DNA of 5,694 nucleotides from Candidatus Aminicenantota bacterium (lineage in GTDB: Bacteria > Acidobacteriota > Aminicenantia > UBA2199). The notes under the pieces were generated by a model. It had not been told where the DNA came from. It made no database searches and saw nothing but the letters and a program-made list of their open reading frames with translations. The position numbers and the translations under genes are program-made. Every line of letters begins with the position of its first letter. Positions within the stretch are counted from its first letter, which is position 1. The DNA is taken from assembly GCA_023136725.1 (NCBI GenBank), contig JAGLQR010000129.1, positions 1 to 5,694 on the forward strand. Direction: 5' to 3'. Shown here piece after piece: positions 4,328-5,694 of this stretch.

Positions 4328-5573
4328 TTCTCTCTCCTTGCCCTTTCTTTTTTTTCTCTCTCCATAGATAGACCTGATCTCCTCTCCTTGCCCTGAAAGG
4401 CAGTTTCAGGCCAACCATCTCTCCTTTACCGGCTTCATCGATATCTTTATGTTCCTGTTGAATTTCCTCTGCCGTTACAAAATCAGCAGGTGTTATTTTC
4501 CCTGTAATAAAGAGCCTGTCCCCTTTTTTCAGAGAATTGCTCCGTATAAGGATCTCCGCAACATTTATTTTTTTGTAAAATTTTGTTATCTCTCCAAGAT
4601 ACAATTTTTCATTTTTATGCTCAAGTTTTCTGCTTGTCCAATTCTCAGGCTCACCATAATAAAACCCGTTTGAAAATCCCCTGTTATATACCCGGGAAAG
4701 ATCATCAAAAAGATCATTCTTAGTTTTTTCATCGAGCTTCCCCTCATAATACAGGTCGATCGCTTTCCTGTAAGATGAGACCACAACATTGATATATTCA
4801 AGTGACCTCATCCTCCCTTCTATCTTGAATGAGTGAATCCCTGCGTCCATCAATTCGTCAATAAATAAGATGGTATTCAGATCTTTAGGGCTGAGCAGAT
4901 AATCTTTTCCAACTATATATTCCGCTTCACCAGAAGAATCTTTTATTTCAAATTCCCCCCGGCATGACTGCCGGCACTCTCCTCTGTTTGCAGATTTCCC
5001 CCAGGAATATGATGAAAGGAAACACCTGCCGGATATACTGATGCACATTGCTCCGTGAACAAAAGTTTCCACTTCTATCCCGGATCCATCCTTTTCAGAC
5101 ATGTCGATCACGGATCTGATCTCATCAAGGGTAAGTTCTCTGGCAAGTACTGCTCTTTTAACACCGAGTCCTGAATATAATTTCAGTGATTCAAAGTTTG
5201 ATATACTTGCCTGAGTTGAAATGTGGATGTTCAGCCCTAGTTCCTTTGCTATTGATAAAACTGCCAGATCCCACAAAATAACAGCATCCACTCCTGCAGT
5301 TGCAGCTTCTCCAAGTATCTTTTTCATTTTAGGTAATTCAGAGTTCATCACAATTACATTAAGAGCAAGATAACCTTTTTTTCCCCTTTCATGCAGGTAT
5401 TTCATTACCTTTTTTATTTCAAGGATGTCGAAGTTCGAAGCACTTGCCCTCATATTGAGTCCCCGGACTCCGAAATAGACACTGTCAGCACCACTCTCAA
5501 TTGCAGTTACCATTCCACTCCAGTTACCGGCAGGGCATACAAGTTCAGGTTTTCTTATAAGTTTTTCAGACAA
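4305..5573 (-). CDS. U32-family protein of the TrhP/RlhA type (annotated as collagenase-like peptidase)
   Basis: A 422-residue protein. The N-terminus KPELVCPAGNW (8-18), GADSVYFG (28-35), ISTQASISN (118-126) and VLARELTLDEI (142-152) form the U32 barrel. The U32 signature ETFVHGAMCISISGRC spans 169-184. C177, C184, C200 and C204 give a CX6C-X15-CX3C set expected to bind an iron-sulfur cluster. FKIEGRMRS is at 249-257, and a beta-rich C-terminal domain begins near 327 (YLGEITKFY). E. coli members of this family (TrhP/YegQ, TrhO partner pathways, RlhA/YdcP) are needed for 5-hydroxylation of tRNA U34 or 23S rRNA C2501 using prephenate; the old peptidase label is weakly supported. The exact RNA target here cannot be told. 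The start codon is TTG: no other start exists upstream before an in-frame stop, and AAAGGAG is 9 nt away. The last 19 residues are a charged tail (REKKKKGQGERNGSEDKG after W404) that overlaps the SDR start. Confidence 0.9.
   Translation of the reverse strand: MSEKLIRKPELVCPAGNWSGMVTAIESGADSVYFGVRGLNMRASASNFDILEIKKVMKYLHERGKKGYLALNVIVMNSELPKMKKILGEAATAGVDAVILWDLAVLSIAKELGLNIHISTQASISNFESLKLYSGLGVKRAVLARELTLDEIRSVIDMSEKDGSGIEVETFVHGAMCISISGRCFLSSYSWGKSANRGECRQSCRGEFEIKDSSGEAEYIVGKDYLLSPKDLNTILFIDELMDAGIHSFKIEGRMRSLEYINVVVSSYRKAIDLYYEGKLDEKTKNDLFDDLSRVYNRGFSNGFYYGEPENWTSRKLEHKNEKLYLGEITKFYKKINVAEILIRSNSLKKGDRLFITGKITPADFVTAEEIQQEHKDIDEAGKGEMVGLKLPFRARRGDQVYLWREKKKKGQGERNGSEDKG
4334..4339 (-). 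promoter_or_regulatory. Ribosome-binding site AAGGAG for the SDR gene, inside the U32 coding region
   Basis: On the minus strand AAGGAG lies 6 nt before the ATG at 4327 and within the last codons of the U32 gene. It confirms the SDR start and shows that the overlapping gene can be initiated independently or by re-initiation. A 13-nt copy of the surrounding sequence (4332-4344) recurs at 4382-4394 in another reading frame. Confidence 0.75.
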
Positions 5574-5582
5574 ATCAGGACT

Positions 5583-5589
5583 CTCCTTT
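5583..5589 (-). promoter_or_regulatory. Ribosome-binding site AAAGGAG deciding the TTG start of the U32 gene
   Basis: On the minus strand AAAGGAG lies 9 nt before the TTG at 5573. In the same frame there is no ATG, GTG or TTG between this site and the upstream stop at 5613-5615, so TTG is the only possible start that keeps the family N-terminus. Confidence 0.75.
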
Positions 5590-5596
5590 CTAAATG

Positions 5597-5625
5597 ATTT
5601 TATGTGATTTTCTTATGAGAGTCAA
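5597..5625 (-). promoter_or_regulatory. Sigma70-type promoter (TTGACT-N17-TAAAAT) for the U32-SDR operon
   Basis: On the minus strand TTGACT (5620-5625) is followed by a 17-nt spacer and TAAAAT (5597-5602), each five of six consensus bases. The predicted start is near 5590, giving a leader of about 17 nt that consists of little more than the Shine-Dalgarno site. No gene separates this promoter from the U32 start, and no other promoter is seen before the SDR gene. Confidence 0.7.
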
Positions 5626-5694
5626 TCAGCTTCATCCCCGGATTTAAGAAACTATATACTCAAACTTTTCAAAGAAATAGTAAGATGGGAAAAA

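Noticed and set aside
3792..4367. Plus-strand open frames opposite the SDR and U32 ends
   Set aside because: They are antisense to proteins with clear motifs and have no ribosome-binding sites.
5685..5694. ATG GGA AAA at the right edge as the start of a divergent gene
   Set aside because: Only three codons are visible and no Shine-Dalgarno site precedes it. A TATACT at 5654-5659 could be a -10 but lacks a good -35, so no gene is called.
5646..5694. Minus-strand open frame entering from the right edge and ending at a TAA near 5646-5648, as the tail of an upstream gene
   Set aside because: About 15 residues (ending in FEKFEYIVS) are visible, too few to distinguish a real C-terminus from chance.

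Overview
The window reads as an ordinary chromosomal stretch of an AT-rich bacterium that I cannot place to phylum. Six intact protein genes and the tail of a seventh are packed closely, and most belong to families that are widespread but poorly characterised. No tRNA, rRNA, CRISPR array, insertion sequence or phage gene is visible.

Layout. At 3-110 (+) is the C-terminal tail of a membrane protein, probably an EamA/DMT-type transporter. Facing it at 148-1152 (-) is an exported GH114 / TM1410-like putative glycoside hydrolase. Divergent from that is 1256-1966 (+), an exported protein made of 19-residue 'VNGSI' repeats that probably folds as a beta-solenoid. The gap 1967-2149 holds a long imperfect inverted repeat with a second hairpin nested inside, followed by a promoter. 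Then comes a plus-strand cluster: a YciO/Sua5/YrdC-family protein (2150-2779), a small Sm-like-fold protein (2811-3083), and a bacterial CULT-domain protein (3067-3528), which is the ligand-binding domain of eukaryotic cereblon. Converging on this cluster, only 7 nt away, is a minus-strand operon: a U32-family 'peptidase' of the tRNA/rRNA-hydroxylation type (4305-5573, TTG start) overlapping an atypical SDR oxidoreductase (3536-4327).

Most notable points. (1) The CULT protein keeps all four zinc cysteines and the three tryptophans of the thalidomide-binding cage at the same spacing as human cereblon, and lies directly behind an Sm-like gene. (2) Three genes (1152-, 2150+, 2811+) lack a convincing Shine-Dalgarno sequence and have a -10-like hexamer ending exactly 6 nt before ATG, the geometry expected for leaderless mRNAs. 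The other three intact genes with clear upstream signals have AAGGAG-type sites. (3) The 2008-2100 element looks like a structured RNA or a palindromic mobile repeat. (4) The SDR has Ser and Arg where the catalytic Tyr and Lys should be.

Functional reading. YciO, the Sm-like protein and U32 all belong to fold families linked with RNA or RNA modification, so a loose translation/RNA theme runs through 2150-5573. The two exported proteins on the left appear unrelated to it. All functional statements rest on motif recognition by eye, without database searches.
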